From Gammaproteobacteria bacterium (GTDB lineage: Bacteria > Pseudomonadota > Gammaproteobacteria > Pseudomonadales > Balneatricaceae), in the NCBI GenBank assembly GCA_030748435.1, contig JASMLZ010000072.1, positions 29,911-93,910 on the forward strand: DNA of 64,000 nt, read 5' to 3'. This document shows, piece by piece, positions 54,382 to 64,000 of this stretch (positions within the stretch are counted from its first letter, which is position 1; each line of letters opens with the position of its first letter). The position numbers were made by a program, and so were the translations under genes. The notes below the pieces were generated by a model. That model made no database searches. It saw only the letters and a program-made list of their open reading frames with translations, and was not told where the DNA came from.

Positions 54382-54864
54382 ATGAATTATCAATTAGCAC
54401 AAATTAATATTGCCAAATTTCGTTTACCGCAACAACATCCAATAAATGCTGATTTTGTGAATAGCCTTGACCAGGTAAATGCAGTGGCAGAATCCCAGCC
54501 CGGATTTGTTTGGAGATTTACAGGTTCTGGCAATGATGCTCTGGATGTTCAGGCTTTTGATGATCCTAATATTGTGGTCAATATGTCAGTTTGGTCTGAC
54601 CTGCAAGCTCTGGTGAATTTTGTGTATCGGAACCAGGCACACAAGGACATCATGCGCAGGCGTAAAGAGTGGTTTGATCGCATAGACTTCCATATGGTGC
54701 TTTGGTGGATCGAGCCTGACCGCAAGCCTTCAATAGAGGAAGCAAAAATTCGTCTGGAGTTACTGCGTCACAATGGACCATCTTACTCTGCATTCACATT
54801 TAAGCAGCCCTATTCGGCTCCCAATAGTGAAATAATAAATCCATTTAAGGAAAACTGTGCATAG
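54382..54864 (+). CDS. DUF3291 family protein
   Basis: MNYQLAQINIAKFR...PGFVWRFTGSGNDA...VVNMSVWSDLQALVNFVYRNQAHKDIMRRRKEWF. Confidence 0.78.
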   Translation: MNYQLAQINIAKFRLPQQHPINADFVNSLDQVNAVAESQPGFVWRFTGSGNDALDVQAFDDPNIVVNMSVWSDLQALVNFVYRNQAHKDIMRRRKEWFDRIDFHMVLWWIEPDRKPSIEEAKIRLELLRHNGPSYSAFTFKQPYSAPNSEIINPFKENCA

Positions 54865-54904
54865 CTGGGTAGTATCGTCAACAAAGTATCACAGTAAGCC
54901 GCTT

Positions 54905-54951
54905 AGAGATTGACGAGTCAGTGCGAGGAGTGCAGTGCCTCGTCAATCTCT
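54905..54951. repeat. Isolated inverted repeat, 13-bp perfect stem
   Basis: AGAGATTGACGAG-21 nt-CTCGTCAATCTCT; no T-tract. Confidence 0.8.
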
Positions 54952-55080
54952 TAACTGTTAATGTTATTGGACAGCGATTGCTTGTGTGCCTTTGCAATGG
55001 CGGATGTACACATTTTTCAGACCTGCCTTAAGTATATAGATAGCTTGTATATAGATGGCTTGAGCCGGCCCTTGTACTAA

Positions 55081-56049
55081 TCAGTTCTGCGCATTAAAAC
55101 AGGCAACCTGTACATCACCATAGCTGCGAATGGCGGGTACCTGTTGTTGGCAGGCCAGGGCCGCGGATTGGCAGCGTGGGTGAAAAGTGCAACCCGGCGG
55201 TGGATCAAGGGGTGAGGGCAGTTCACCTACCAGTTTGATGCGCTCCATGCGGCGACTGGGATCGGTCTGCGGGGTGGCTGACAATAATGCCTGAGTGTAG
55301 GGATGTCGGGGTTGGGCAAAAACCTGCTCACAAGGACCTTGCTCAACGGGTTTGCCCAAGTACATAACCAGTACATCATCGGCGATATGGCGCACTACAC
55401 TCAGGTCGTGGGAAATAAACAGATAAGCTAGATCCAGTTCCTGTTGTAATTCGCTGAGCAGATTTAGCACCTGTGCCTGAATGGATACATCCAGCGCCGA
55501 AACCGGTTCATCCAGCACCACAATTTTGGGTTTAAGAATCAATGCCCTGGCAATCGCAATACGCTGACGCTGACCACCAGAGAACATATGCGGGTAGCGG
55601 TGGTAGTGTTCGGGTCGCAAGCCAACTCTGCCCATCATGGCCAGCACTTCCTGTCGCCGCTGTTGCGTTGTCATATTGGTATTGATCAGCAGAGGCTCCC
55701 CCAGAATGGTGCCTATTTGCTGGCGGGGATTAAGGGAGCCATAGGGATCCTGAAATACAATTTGCACCAGTTGCCGCAGTTGTCGTTTGGCGGCGGCTGT
55801 GGTGATCTGAGATACATCCTGCCCGGCAAGACTAAAGCGCCCGCCAGTGGGCTGTTCGATCAAGGTTATCAGGCGGGCCAGGGTAGACTTGCCACATCCG
55901 GATTCGCCCACTACCGCCAGAGTACGACCGGCATGCAGGTCAAAACTGGCACCACCCAGAGCTTGCAGAATCTGGTCCGGCTGCAACCAGCCACGCTTGA
56001 TGGGATAGTGGCGATGTAAGTCTCTGGCTTTAATCAGTGGCTCTGTCAT
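55081..56049 (-). CDS. dppF: Dipeptide ABC transporter ATP-binding protein DppF
   Basis: [67 protein letters not shown]. Confidence 0.93.
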   Translation of the reverse strand: MTEPLIKARDLHRHYPIKRGWLQPDQILQALGGASFDLHAGRTLAVVGESGCGKSTLARLITLIEQPTGGRFSLAGQDVSQITTAAAKRQLRQLVQIVFQDPYGSLNPRQQIGTILGEPLLINTNMTTQQRRQEVLAMMGRVGLRPEHYHRYPHMFSGGQRQRIAIARALILKPKIVVLDEPVSALDVSIQAQVLNLLSELQQELDLAYLFISHDLSVVRHIADDVLVMYLGKPVEQGPCEQVFAQPRHPYTQALLSATPQTDPSRRMERIKLVGELPSPLDPPPGCTFHPRCQSAALACQQQVPAIRSYGDVQVACFNAQN

Positions 56050-57041
56050 ACTGATGCTCCTTCTTCGATCACAGCCTGAGTGGATGCTGTATCATCTCCC
56101 ACACGGGGGAAATGGCACAGGACCCCATCCTGACGGGGTGGTTCTGCCGTGCGGCACAAAGCCTGAGCCGACTGGCAGCGTGGATTAAACAAACAGCCCG
56201 TAGGGCGGTCCAATTGCCCCGGTACCACTCCGGGAATGGCCTCCAACAGGCGCGACGACGAACGTTCGGGCAAAGCATTAAGCAGAGCATGGGTATAGGG
56301 ATGACCGGGCTGGGAAAAGAGTTCCGCTACCGGCTTCTGCTCCACCTGTTGGCCGGCATATTGTACTAACACCTTATCCGCTGTTTCAGCTACCACAGCC
56401 ATATCATGAGTGATCAGTACCAAAGCCATGCCATGTTGGCGCTGCAGGTCAACCAGTAAGTCCAGAATCTGGGCCTGAATAGTCACATCCAGAGCGGTGG
56501 TGGGTTCATCGGCTATCAGCAATTTCGGCTGACAGGCGATCATCATAGCAATCATCACGCGTTGGCACATACCACCGGATAACTGGTGAGGATAGGCGCG
56601 CAGACGACTTTCTGGAGCCGGAATACCGACTTGCTGGAGCAATTCTATAGCTCTGGCCTGATGACTGCGGCGCCGGCCGCCCAGATGCTGACGCAATACT
56701 TCGGTAATCTGGTAGCCGACGGTAAAACAGGGGTTCAGGCTGGTCATGGGCTCCTGAAAGATCATGCTGATATCTTTACCAATAATTTGGCGCCTTTGCG
56801 CATTGCTCATAGCCAGCATATCCTGACCATCAAAACGCATCACGTCAGCACTAATATTAGCTGTCCATGGTAATAGGCCCATCAAGGCTAACATGGCTAC
56901 AGACTTGCCCGATCCGGATTCCCCTACCACGGCCACAATATCGCCTTTGGCCAGTTCCAGATTAACCCCATCTACGGCTCGGAAAACACCGTGGGCTGTG
57001 GCAAATTCTACCACCAGATTGCGAATTTCCAGTAGGCTCAT
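56046..57041 (-). CDS. dppD: Dipeptide ABC transporter ATP-binding protein DppD
   Basis: [57 protein letters not shown]. Confidence 0.93.
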   Translation of the reverse strand: MSLLEIRNLVVEFATAHGVFRAVDGVNLELAKGDIVAVVGESGSGKSVAMLALMGLLPWTANISADVMRFDGQDMLAMSNAQRRQIIGKDISMIFQEPMTSLNPCFTVGYQITEVLRQHLGGRRRSHQARAIELLQQVGIPAPESRLRAYPHQLSGGMCQRVMIAMMIACQPKLLIADEPTTALDVTIQAQILDLLVDLQRQHGMALVLITHDMAVVAETADKVLVQYAGQQVEQKPVAELFSQPGHPYTHALLNALPERSSSRLLEAIPGVVPGQLDRPTGCLFNPRCQSAQALCRTAEPPRQDGVLCHFPRVGDDTASTQAVIEEGASV

Positions 57042-57043
57042 GC

Positions 57044-57943
57044 TTATGACCTCTTTAACTTGGGATCGAGGGCATCACGCAAGCCATCCCCCATCAGGTT
57101 AATGGCCAAAACTGCCAGTAAAATAGCCAGTCCCGGTAGGGTTACGGTCCAGGGTGCGCTTAACATCAGATCGCGGTTTTCGGCAATCAGGGTACCCCAT
57201 TCCGGCATGGGAGGCTGGGCCCCCATGCCCAAAAAGCCCAATGCTGCGGTATCCAGAATAGCGGTGGAAAAGCTCAGGGTGGCCTGCACAATAAGGGGTG
57301 CGGCACAGTTGGGTAGCACACTGACAAACATTAGCCGCAGTGGCCCGGCACCGGCGACGCGGCTGGCGGTGACATAATCACGGTTGATTTCGCTGATCAC
57401 CGAGGCACGGGTCAGGCGCACAAAATAGGGGGTATAGGTAATCGCAATAGCCACCATGGCATTGAGTAGTCCCGGCCCCAAAACAGCTACCAGAACCAGC
57501 GCCATAAGCAGGCCGGGCACTGACAGAATGGTGTCCATAACCCGCATAATAATCGCTTCAACCCAGCCTCGGCTGTAGCCAGCTATTAATCCCAATACCG
57601 TACCAATAGATAAGGACAGCAATACCACAATACAGCCGGCCACCAGAGACAGACGCGAGCCGTGGATAATACGAGACAACATATCCCGGCCCGCATAATC
57701 GGTGCCAAATAGGAAACGTATTTGCCCGCCTTCCATCCAGGCGGGGGGTATTTCTGCAAACTGGCGATATTGTTCGGCCGGGTCATGGGGGCTGATAATA
57801 TCAGCGAACAAAGCCAGAGTAATCACTAGCAACAGGAATACCAGGCCGGCTACGGCGGTTTTGCTTTCGCTAAAATAAAACCAGAACTCTTGCCATTGTT
57901 GGCGGCGGACACTGATATTGGCTGTAGAAGATGTAGCAGTCAT
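57044..57943 (-). CDS. dppC: Dipeptide ABC transporter permease DppC
   Basis: [45 protein letters not shown]. Confidence 0.93.
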   Translation of the reverse strand: MTATSSTANISVRRQQWQEFWFYFSESKTAVAGLVFLLLVITLALFADIISPHDPAEQYRQFAEIPPAWMEGGQIRFLFGTDYAGRDMLSRIIHGSRLSLVAGCIVVLLSLSIGTVLGLIAGYSRGWVEAIIMRVMDTILSVPGLLMALVLVAVLGPGLLNAMVAIAITYTPYFVRLTRASVISEINRDYVTASRVAGAGPLRLMFVSVLPNCAAPLIVQATLSFSTAILDTAALGFLGMGAQPPMPEWGTLIAENRDLMLSAPWTVTLPGLAILLAVLAINLMGDGLRDALDPKLKRS

Positions 57944-57945
57944 AA

Positions 57946-58959
57946 TCAGCTCCGTTGATGTAGTATACGAGGGTTAATCAGGCCATACAGCAGGTCCACC
58001 ACTAGATTAACTGTCATAACACACAGGGCAATTAACAATAAGCCTCCTTGTACGGCAAAATAGTCGCGGCTAAACACCGAGAAAATAATCCACTTGCCAA
58101 TACCCGGCCAGCCAAAAATAGTTTCGGTGAGAATGGCGCCAGCCAGTAATACGGCCACTTGCAAGCCGATCACGGTTACCACGGTAATCATGGCATTACG
58201 CAAAGCATGAATGGCCACAATGCGCCAGGGCGAAAGCCCCTTGGCGCGGGCGGTACGTACATAGTCTTCGCCCAGTACCTCCAGCATGGCAGACCTTGTC
58301 TGGCGGGCAATAACGGCCAGAGGGATGGTGCCCAGCACGACCGCTGGCAACACCAGATGATGCACTGCCGAGGCAAAGGCACCTTCTTCATCACTTAGCA
58401 GGCTGTCAATCAGCATAAACCCGGTCACCGGTTCTACTTCAAACAGAAAAGACATGCGCCCTGAAACCGGGGTCAGGTTCAGGGTGTTGGAAAACAGGAT
58501 GATTAGTAGCAGGCCCCACCAGAAAATGGGCATGGAATAGCCTACCAGAGACAAACTCATCATACCCTGGTCCAGCAGCGAACCACGGCGGATGGCGGCT
58601 ATTAGTCCAATGGGCAGGCCCACTATGATGGCAAATATAATGGCACACAGGGCCAGTTCCGCGGTGGCAGGAAAGAGTTCCATAAACTCTTCCAGCACTG
58701 GCCGGTTAGTGACCAGCGAGACTCCCAAATCCCCTTGCAGTACATCCCCCACATAACTCAGGTATTGCTGCCATAGGGGCTTGTCAAAGCCCAGTTGCGC
58801 GGTTAGTTCAGCGTGGCGTTCGGGGCTTACACCGCGCTCACCAGCCAACACCTCCACCGGGTCTCCCGGCAAGGCCCTGATAAAGCCAAAGGCAACCAAA
58901 GTAACACCAAAAAACACCGGTATCATAACCAGCAGGCGTTGGAGCAGAAAACGCAGCAT
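57946..58959 (-). CDS. dppB: Dipeptide ABC transporter permease DppB
   Basis: MLRFLLQRLLVMIPVFFGVTLVAFGFIRALPGDPVEVLAGERGVSPE. Confidence 0.94.
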   Translation of the reverse strand: MLRFLLQRLLVMIPVFFGVTLVAFGFIRALPGDPVEVLAGERGVSPERHAELTAQLGFDKPLWQQYLSYVGDVLQGDLGVSLVTNRPVLEEFMELFPATAELALCAIIFAIIVGLPIGLIAAIRRGSLLDQGMMSLSLVGYSMPIFWWGLLLIILFSNTLNLTPVSGRMSFLFEVEPVTGFMLIDSLLSDEEGAFASAVHHLVLPAVVLGTIPLAVIARQTRSAMLEVLGEDYVRTARAKGLSPWRIVAIHALRNAMITVVTVIGLQVAVLLAGAILTETIFGWPGIGKWIIFSVFSRDYFAVQGGLLLIALCVMTVNLVVDLLYGLINPRILHQRS

Positions 58960-59067
58960 AAATAATACTCAAACAAGGCATGACAGGGGCTTGTTCCCCA
59001 TATGACATACACAGGCAATCAATGGATTCTTCTATGATGGCATAGAAGGTTCGGGTTAGCAGGCTGA

Positions 59068-59126
59068 ATACCTGTCGTAGCAGGTATTGGGTCTGATAAC
59101 CCGGGATGCCCGCGGGCACCCCGGTT
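59068..59126 (-). repeat. Two consecutive hairpins in the dppA-dppB intergenic region
   Basis: AATACCTG-TCGTAG-CAGGTATT (59068-59089) and AACCCGGGATGCCCGCGGGCACCCCGGTT (59098-59126). Confidence 0.75.
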
Positions 59127-59154
59127 GGTGATGTTAGTCACCATGGTTAGCAGA

Positions 59155-60756
59155 CTATTTCAGGTCAACACCGTCATAGAAGATATGGCTACCCAGAGGG
59201 TGAACCTTGAAACCAGTTACTTCTTTGCGCACTGGCTTAAATACCACCGAGTGAGCAATGGTTACCCAAGGTGCTTCTTCTTTAAAGATAACCTGTGCCT
59301 GTTCGTACAACTTGGTACGCTCAGCCTGATCGGTGATCTGCTTGGCTTGACGCAAGGTGGAATCAAACTCTTCATGACACCAGCGGGCACGGTTACCACC
59401 ACTCTTGGCAGCATCACAGCCCAACAGCACATACATAAAGTTGTCTGGGTCACCATTATCACCGGTCCAGCCCAGAAACACGGTATCATGTTCGCCTTCT
59501 TTGGAGCGCTTGAGGTACTCACCCCATTCGTAGGTGACAATTTCTGCTTCCACGCCCACCTTAGCCCAGTCAGCCTGAATCAGTTCAGCCATACGACGGG
59601 CGTTAGGGTTATAGGGGCGTTGCACTGGCATGGCCCAGATATTGGTCTTCAGACCAGAGACACCGGCTTCACGCAGCAATACCTTGGCTTTGCCTGGATT
59701 ATAAGGATAATCCTGTACGGCATCATTATAAGACCAGATGGTAGGTGGAATTGGGTTCTTGGCAATCGAACCGGCCCCCTTAAATACCACATCCAGAATA
59801 GCCTGCTTGTTAATGGCCATATTTAGTGCTTGACGCACTTTCTTCTGGTTAAATGGTGCTTTTTCTGTATTAAAGGCAAGATAGCCTACGTTCAAACCTT
59901 CCTGACGCATTAGATTGATATCTTCATCTGCGTCCATGGCGGCCAGATCAGCTGGGTTTGGATAAGGCATAACATGACATTCGCCAGCCTTCATTTTCTG
60001 ATAACGCACATTGGCGTCGGTAGTGATAGCAAATACCAGCTTGTCGATATTGGAGCGGCCACCCCAGTAGTCATCATGGGCGGTATAGCGGATCATAGCG
60101 TCTTTCTGGTAGGACTTAAATACAAAGGGTCCAGTACCAACAGGCTTGTGGTCGATATCTTCCATGCTGCCTTGAGCGGCTAATTGATCAGCATATTCAG
60201 CTGACATAACAGAAGCAAAGTCCATGGCCATATTGGAAACAAAAGGTGCTTCAGCCATATTCAGGGTGAATTTCACCGTATAGTCATCAACCTTCTCGAT
60301 GGACTTCAGCAGGTCGCCCATACTCATCCAACCGAAATACTTGTAGTCACCACCGGACACGCCGTGATAAGGGTGATCTTCCTTCCACATACGATTAAAG
60401 GTGAACAGAATATCGTCAGCATTGAAATCACGGCTGGGGGTAAAGTTTTTAGTAGTATGGAACTTGACGCCCTTACGCAACTTAAATGTATATTCCAGAC
60501 CGTCATCAGATGCCGTCCATGATTCTGCCAGACCCGGCACAACTTTGGTGGTACCCGGTTCAAACTGAACCAGACGGTTAAAGATCGTCTGAGAAGACGC
60601 ATCAAAGGTGGTACCTGCGGAATAGAGAGAAGGGTTAAAACCTTCCGGACTACCTTCCGAGCAGAACACCATGGTCTTGGCTTGAGCACTGGCAGACAGA
60701 GCGATGCCCAGTCCCAGGCTCACTGCGAGCAATGTTTTCTTCATATTATTCTCCAT
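59155..60756 (-). CDS. dppA: Dipeptide-binding protein DppA (SBP_bac_5)
   Basis: Signal peptide MKKTLLAVSLGLGIALSASAQA; KTMVFCSEGSPEGFNPSLYSAGTTFDASSQTIFNRLV. Confidence 0.94.
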   Translation of the reverse strand: MENNMKKTLLAVSLGLGIALSASAQAKTMVFCSEGSPEGFNPSLYSAGTTFDASSQTIFNRLVQFEPGTTKVVPGLAESWTASDDGLEYTFKLRKGVKFHTTKNFTPSRDFNADDILFTFNRMWKEDHPYHGVSGGDYKYFGWMSMGDLLKSIEKVDDYTVKFTLNMAEAPFVSNMAMDFASVMSAEYADQLAAQGSMEDIDHKPVGTGPFVFKSYQKDAMIRYTAHDDYWGGRSNIDKLVFAITTDANVRYQKMKAGECHVMPYPNPADLAAMDADEDINLMRQEGLNVGYLAFNTEKAPFNQKKVRQALNMAINKQAILDVVFKGAGSIAKNPIPPTIWSYNDAVQDYPYNPGKAKVLLREAGVSGLKTNIWAMPVQRPYNPNARRMAELIQADWAKVGVEAEIVTYEWGEYLKRSKEGEHDTVFLGWTGDNGDPDNFMYVLLGCDAAKSGGNRARWCHEEFDSTLRQAKQITDQAERTKLYEQAQVIFKEEAPWVTIAHSVVFKPVRKEVTGFKVHPLGSHIFYDGVDLK

Positions 60757-61044
60757 GAGTGGACGTTATATACCAGTCTGTGCAGACTGCGAACACTATA
60801 TGGGGTAAGCCACAACAGCGGCAATCGAAATTATGCAACGCTACTAGTCATTTATTGCATAGGTCAGAAGAGCATCATAAATACTATAAAAAACAGAATG
60901 TTAAAAAGTTCAGCAGCTTCTATATAGAGGCTAAATGGCTTGCCGCAGTGCAACAAGCCACACATATTGAAAATTAGCCCGCCATGGTGAGGAGCCTGGC
61001 GATAGGGCAATCTCTAGGCCATTGACCTCATTGGTCATGCGGGG

Positions 61045-62190
61045 CTACAGAATTTCTCGGAACAACTGCAAGGTGTTATGGTAGTTCATGGCCACCGGGT
61101 TGCCGTTCACACTGGGGTCCCGCAGGGCCGACTGGGTCAGGGCGTCCAGATCAGCATTAACTACACCCAGTTCGGTCAGGGTTTTGGGAATGCCAAGGGA
61201 TGTATTCAATTTATCAACATAGTCACAGAAGCCTTCAAAACCGCCAGCAATGTCCAGATAGTTGGCGGCAGATGCGATGACTGACTCGATAGCGGGTTTA
61301 TTAAACCGTAAAACGGCTGGCATGCAGACCGCATTAGTGGTGCCGTGGTGGGTATGGTGTACGGCACCAATCGGGTGACTTAAGGCGTGAATGGCCCCCA
61401 GCCCCTTCTGAAAGCCGGTAGCTCCCATCATAGCAGCACTCATCATATGGGCTCGCGCTTCCAGATCTGTACCATCAGCATAAGCTCTGGGCAGGTAGGT
61501 TTTTACCAAGCGCATGCCTTCCAGCGCAATACCTTGGCTCATGGGATGATAATGGGGCGAACAGAATGCTTCTACGCAGTGGGCAAAGGCGTCTACCCCG
61601 GTGCCTGCAGTCATAAAATCAGGCATTCCGACAGTTAGTTGTGGGTCACATATCACCACTGAGGCTAGCATTTTGGGATGGAAGATGATTTTCTTTTCTT
61701 GACTATCTGTGTTGGTGATCAGGCTAGCTCGGCCCACTTCAGAACCCGTGCCTGCGGTGGTGGGTACAGCCACAATAGGTTGAATGGCTGCGGCATCAGC
61801 CCGCGTCCACCAGTCATCCACATCTTCAAAATCCCACAAAGGCCGGGTTTGGCCTGCCATCAAGGCTATGACCTTGGCCAGATCCAAGCCGGAGCCGCCA
61901 CCAAAGGCCACCACACCGTCAAACCCACCGTCCCGATATACGGCCAGACCGTCCCTGACATTGATGTCGGATGGGTTGGGGTCTACGGCAGAGAAGATGG
62001 CATCACCCAGACCTCCAGCCTTTAACAAGTCCAGGGTCTGGTGAGTAATGTCCATGTCTGCCAGACCCTTATCGGTAATCAGCAGGGGCCGAGTCATACC
62101 ACAGGACTTGCAGGCATCGGCTATTTCGTTAATACGGCCCACACCAAAGCGGATTTGGGTGGGGTAAGACCAGTTAGCATTGAGGATCAT
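61045..62190 (-). CDS. Iron-containing alcohol dehydrogenase (start at MILNANWSYPTQIRFG)
   Basis: GGGSGLDLAKVIALMA, PTTAGTGSEVGRASLI, GAIHALSHPIGAVHHTHHGTTNAVCMPAVLRFN. Confidence 0.92.
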   Translation of the reverse strand: MILNANWSYPTQIRFGVGRINEIADACKSCGMTRPLLITDKGLADMDITHQTLDLLKAGGLGDAIFSAVDPNPSDINVRDGLAVYRDGGFDGVVAFGGGSGLDLAKVIALMAGQTRPLWDFEDVDDWWTRADAAAIQPIVAVPTTAGTGSEVGRASLITNTDSQEKKIIFHPKMLASVVICDPQLTVGMPDFMTAGTGVDAFAHCVEAFCSPHYHPMSQGIALEGMRLVKTYLPRAYADGTDLEARAHMMSAAMMGATGFQKGLGAIHALSHPIGAVHHTHHGTTNAVCMPAVLRFNKPAIESVIASAANYLDIAGGFEGFCDYVDKLNTSLGIPKTLTELGVVNADLDALTQSALRDPSVNGNPVAMNYHNTLQLFREIL

Positions 62191-62195
62191 AGGCT

Positions 62196-63572
62196 TCACG
62201 TTTTCTTGAAATGGTAGGATTTTGGGCGTGTCAGGTTGTGGTAGCCGATGCTGGATAAGCCTCCGCCACGTCCCGTGTCTTTGCAGCCAGTCCAGCATAA
62301 TGCCGGGTCAAGGTAGTCGCAGCGATTGGTAAACACGGTGCCTGTTTGTAAAGCATCAGCAATGGTTTCAGCACGTTTATAATCATGTGTCCACAGCGAT
62401 GCCGTAAGGCCAAACTGGCTATCATTCATCAATGCAATGGCCTCGGCATCGTCCTTGACGGGCATAATGCCTACCACTGGACCAAAGCTTTCCTCCTGCA
62501 TGATGCGCATTGAGTGATCCACATTCACCAGAATCTGTGGCATCAGATAAGCCCCCTGATCCTGGGGGAACAGGGCTGGATCAATCAAGGCCTTGGCCCC
62601 GGCTGCAATGGCCTCTGCTGTCTGGGAGCGTACTTCATCAGCAAAGCGCACATGAGCCATAGGGCCCAGGCTGGTTGTCGGGTCAAGAGGGTTGCCCAAC
62701 TGGTAATTGTTGACTATGGCCACAGCTCGCTCGACAAAAGCATCGTATACATCGGCAGCCACATAAATACGTTCAATACCACAGCAGCATTGACCTGAAT
62801 TGAACATGGCACCATCTATCAGGCTTGCCGCTGCTGCATCCAGGTCCGCATCGGCCATAACGTAGCCCGGATCCTTACCTCCCAGTTCAGTGGCAACACC
62901 AGTAAAGGTACCGGCTGCCGCCATTTCCATGGCCTTTCCGCCAGCAACGGAGCCGGTAAAATTTACCAGATCAAAACACTTGTTGGCAATCAGGTCCGAC
63001 GTGGTTTGGTGATCCAGAAAGACATTCTGGAATACCTCTGCCGGAACGCCGGCGTCGACAAATGCTCTGGTCATGCGTTCCCCCACCAACAGGGTTTGGG
63101 TAGCGTGTTTCAGCACGACAGCATTACCGGCAATCAGGGCCGGGGCCACCGTGTTGATGGCGGTCATATAGGGATAGTTCCAGGGCGCAACCACCAGCAC
63201 CACCCCTTGGGGCACACGTTTGATTTGGCGGCTAAAATGCTTACTTTCCTCAACTACTATGGGAGCCAGAGCTGTGTCAGCAATGGCTGCCATATGGTTG
63301 GCCCGTTCACTAAAACCGTTAAATTCACCACCATATCGCACCGGTCGGCCCATTTGATGGGCTAACTCCAGCACAATTTCATCATTCATATTGCCTACTG
63401 CAGCAACCCCGGCTTGTACCAGAGCAATACGCTCAGACAAGGGGCGTGCCGCCCAAGCCCCTTGTGCCGCTCTGGCTTGCCCAACGATGGCTTTGGCAGC
63501 TGCTTGGTCAAGTGTTGGTCGGCGGGCATATACCGAACCATCAATGGGTGAGATACATTCTATACCGGTCAT
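62196..63572 (-). CDS. NAD(P)-dependent aldehyde dehydrogenase
   Basis: APWNYPYMTAINTVAPALIAGNAVVLKHA, FTGSVAGGKAM, ELGGKDPGYVMADADLD, FNSGQCCCGIERIYV. Confidence 0.93.
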   Translation of the reverse strand: MTGIECISPIDGSVYARRPTLDQAAAKAIVGQARAAQGAWAARPLSERIALVQAGVAAVGNMNDEIVLELAHQMGRPVRYGGEFNGFSERANHMAAIADTALAPIVVEESKHFSRQIKRVPQGVVLVVAPWNYPYMTAINTVAPALIAGNAVVLKHATQTLLVGERMTRAFVDAGVPAEVFQNVFLDHQTTSDLIANKCFDLVNFTGSVAGGKAMEMAAAGTFTGVATELGGKDPGYVMADADLDAAAASLIDGAMFNSGQCCCGIERIYVAADVYDAFVERAVAIVNNYQLGNPLDPTTSLGPMAHVRFADEVRSQTAEAIAAGAKALIDPALFPQDQGAYLMPQILVNVDHSMRIMQEESFGPVVGIMPVKDDAEAIALMNDSQFGLTASLWTHDYKRAETIADALQTGTVFTNRCDYLDPALCWTGCKDTGRGGGLSSIGYHNLTRPKSYHFKKT

Positions 63573-63578
63573 TTCTTG

Positions 63579-64000
63579 TTAGGCCCTTTCAAATCCGCGT
63601 GCCACCTCGTAGTCAGTAACAATGCGGTCATATTCTTCCTGCTCCCATTGAGCAGCGCGGGTATAGTGGTCTACCACATCATCTCCCAGAGCCGTGCGCA
63701 GAAATTGGGAATGTTGCAGTTTATCTGTAGCTGCCTGTAATGAGGCTGGAATCTCAATCACATCTTTATGGTTATAAGCATCACCCACGGTTGGATCCGG
63801 TAATGGCAGCTGTTCAGTTATACCCTGAATGCCTGCTGCCAATTGCACTGCCAGTGCCAGATATGGATTAAGATCAGCACCACCAATCCGACATTCAACC
63901 CGCACACCTTTGGTGCCGGCACCACATAAACGAAAGCCGGCGGTACGATTATCCACCGACCAGACGGTTTTGGTGGGCGCAAAAGTGCCCTTGGCAAACC
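63579..64000 (-). CDS. Glutamine synthetase-family protein (possible gamma-glutamylamide synthetase), C-terminal part, runs off right edge
   Basis: Minus-strand frame FAKGTFAPTKTVWSVDNRTAGFRLCGAGTKGVRVECRIGGADLNPYLALAVQLAAGIQGI. Confidence 0.88.
   Translation of the reverse strand, partial: FAKGTFAPTKTVWSVDNRTAGFRLCGAGTKGVRVECRIGGADLNPYLALAVQLAAGIQGITEQLPLPDPTVGDAYNHKDVIEIPASLQAATDKLQHSQFLRTALGDDVVDHYTRAAQWEQEEYDRIVTDYEVARGFERA

Noticed and set aside
55033-55064. Direct repeat GTATATAGATAGCTT/GTATATAGATGGCTT downstream of dppF
   Set aside because: Only two units, AT-rich, no supporting context

Overview
The window is a core chromosomal segment of a gammaproteobacterium around the replication-initiation locus; gene order resembles Pseudomonadales/Oceanospirillales. 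From left to right it carries: 5' part of mnmG; an AT-rich DnaA-box intergenic region; Pit/DUF47 phosphate uptake and phoBR; mnmE-yidC-rnpA-rpmH; dnaA-dnaN-recF-gyrB; two parS-like sites; glySQ; an acyltransferase; methyltransferase-trkH-trkA-rsmB-fmt-def; dprA-tsaC-hemF-aroE; gpt, a gamma-carbonic-anhydrase-like gene, prlC, yheV, a MATE exporter; znuBC-zur/znuA; thrB; polA; a peptide ABC transporter operon with a CCP-like M14 carboxypeptidase and a LysR regulator; a dppABCDF-like operon; and an Fe-ADH/ALDH/glutamine-synthetase-like cluster running off the right edge. No CRISPR, rRNA, tRNA, prophage or conventional IS was seen. The most notable non-genic content is: (i) three families of short intergenic repeats with terminal inverted repeats (about 241, 110-150 and 141 bp), one splitting phoB from phoR; (ii) a decayed tandem duplicate of the methyltransferase/trkH junction in which two perfect DnaA boxes survive, giving a four-box, same-orientation cluster; (iii) two near-consensus parS sites; (iv) two competing oriC candidates; (v) a three-repeat Pho box ahead of the Pit operon. 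All calls come from reading the sequence and the supplied ORFs; no database search was run.
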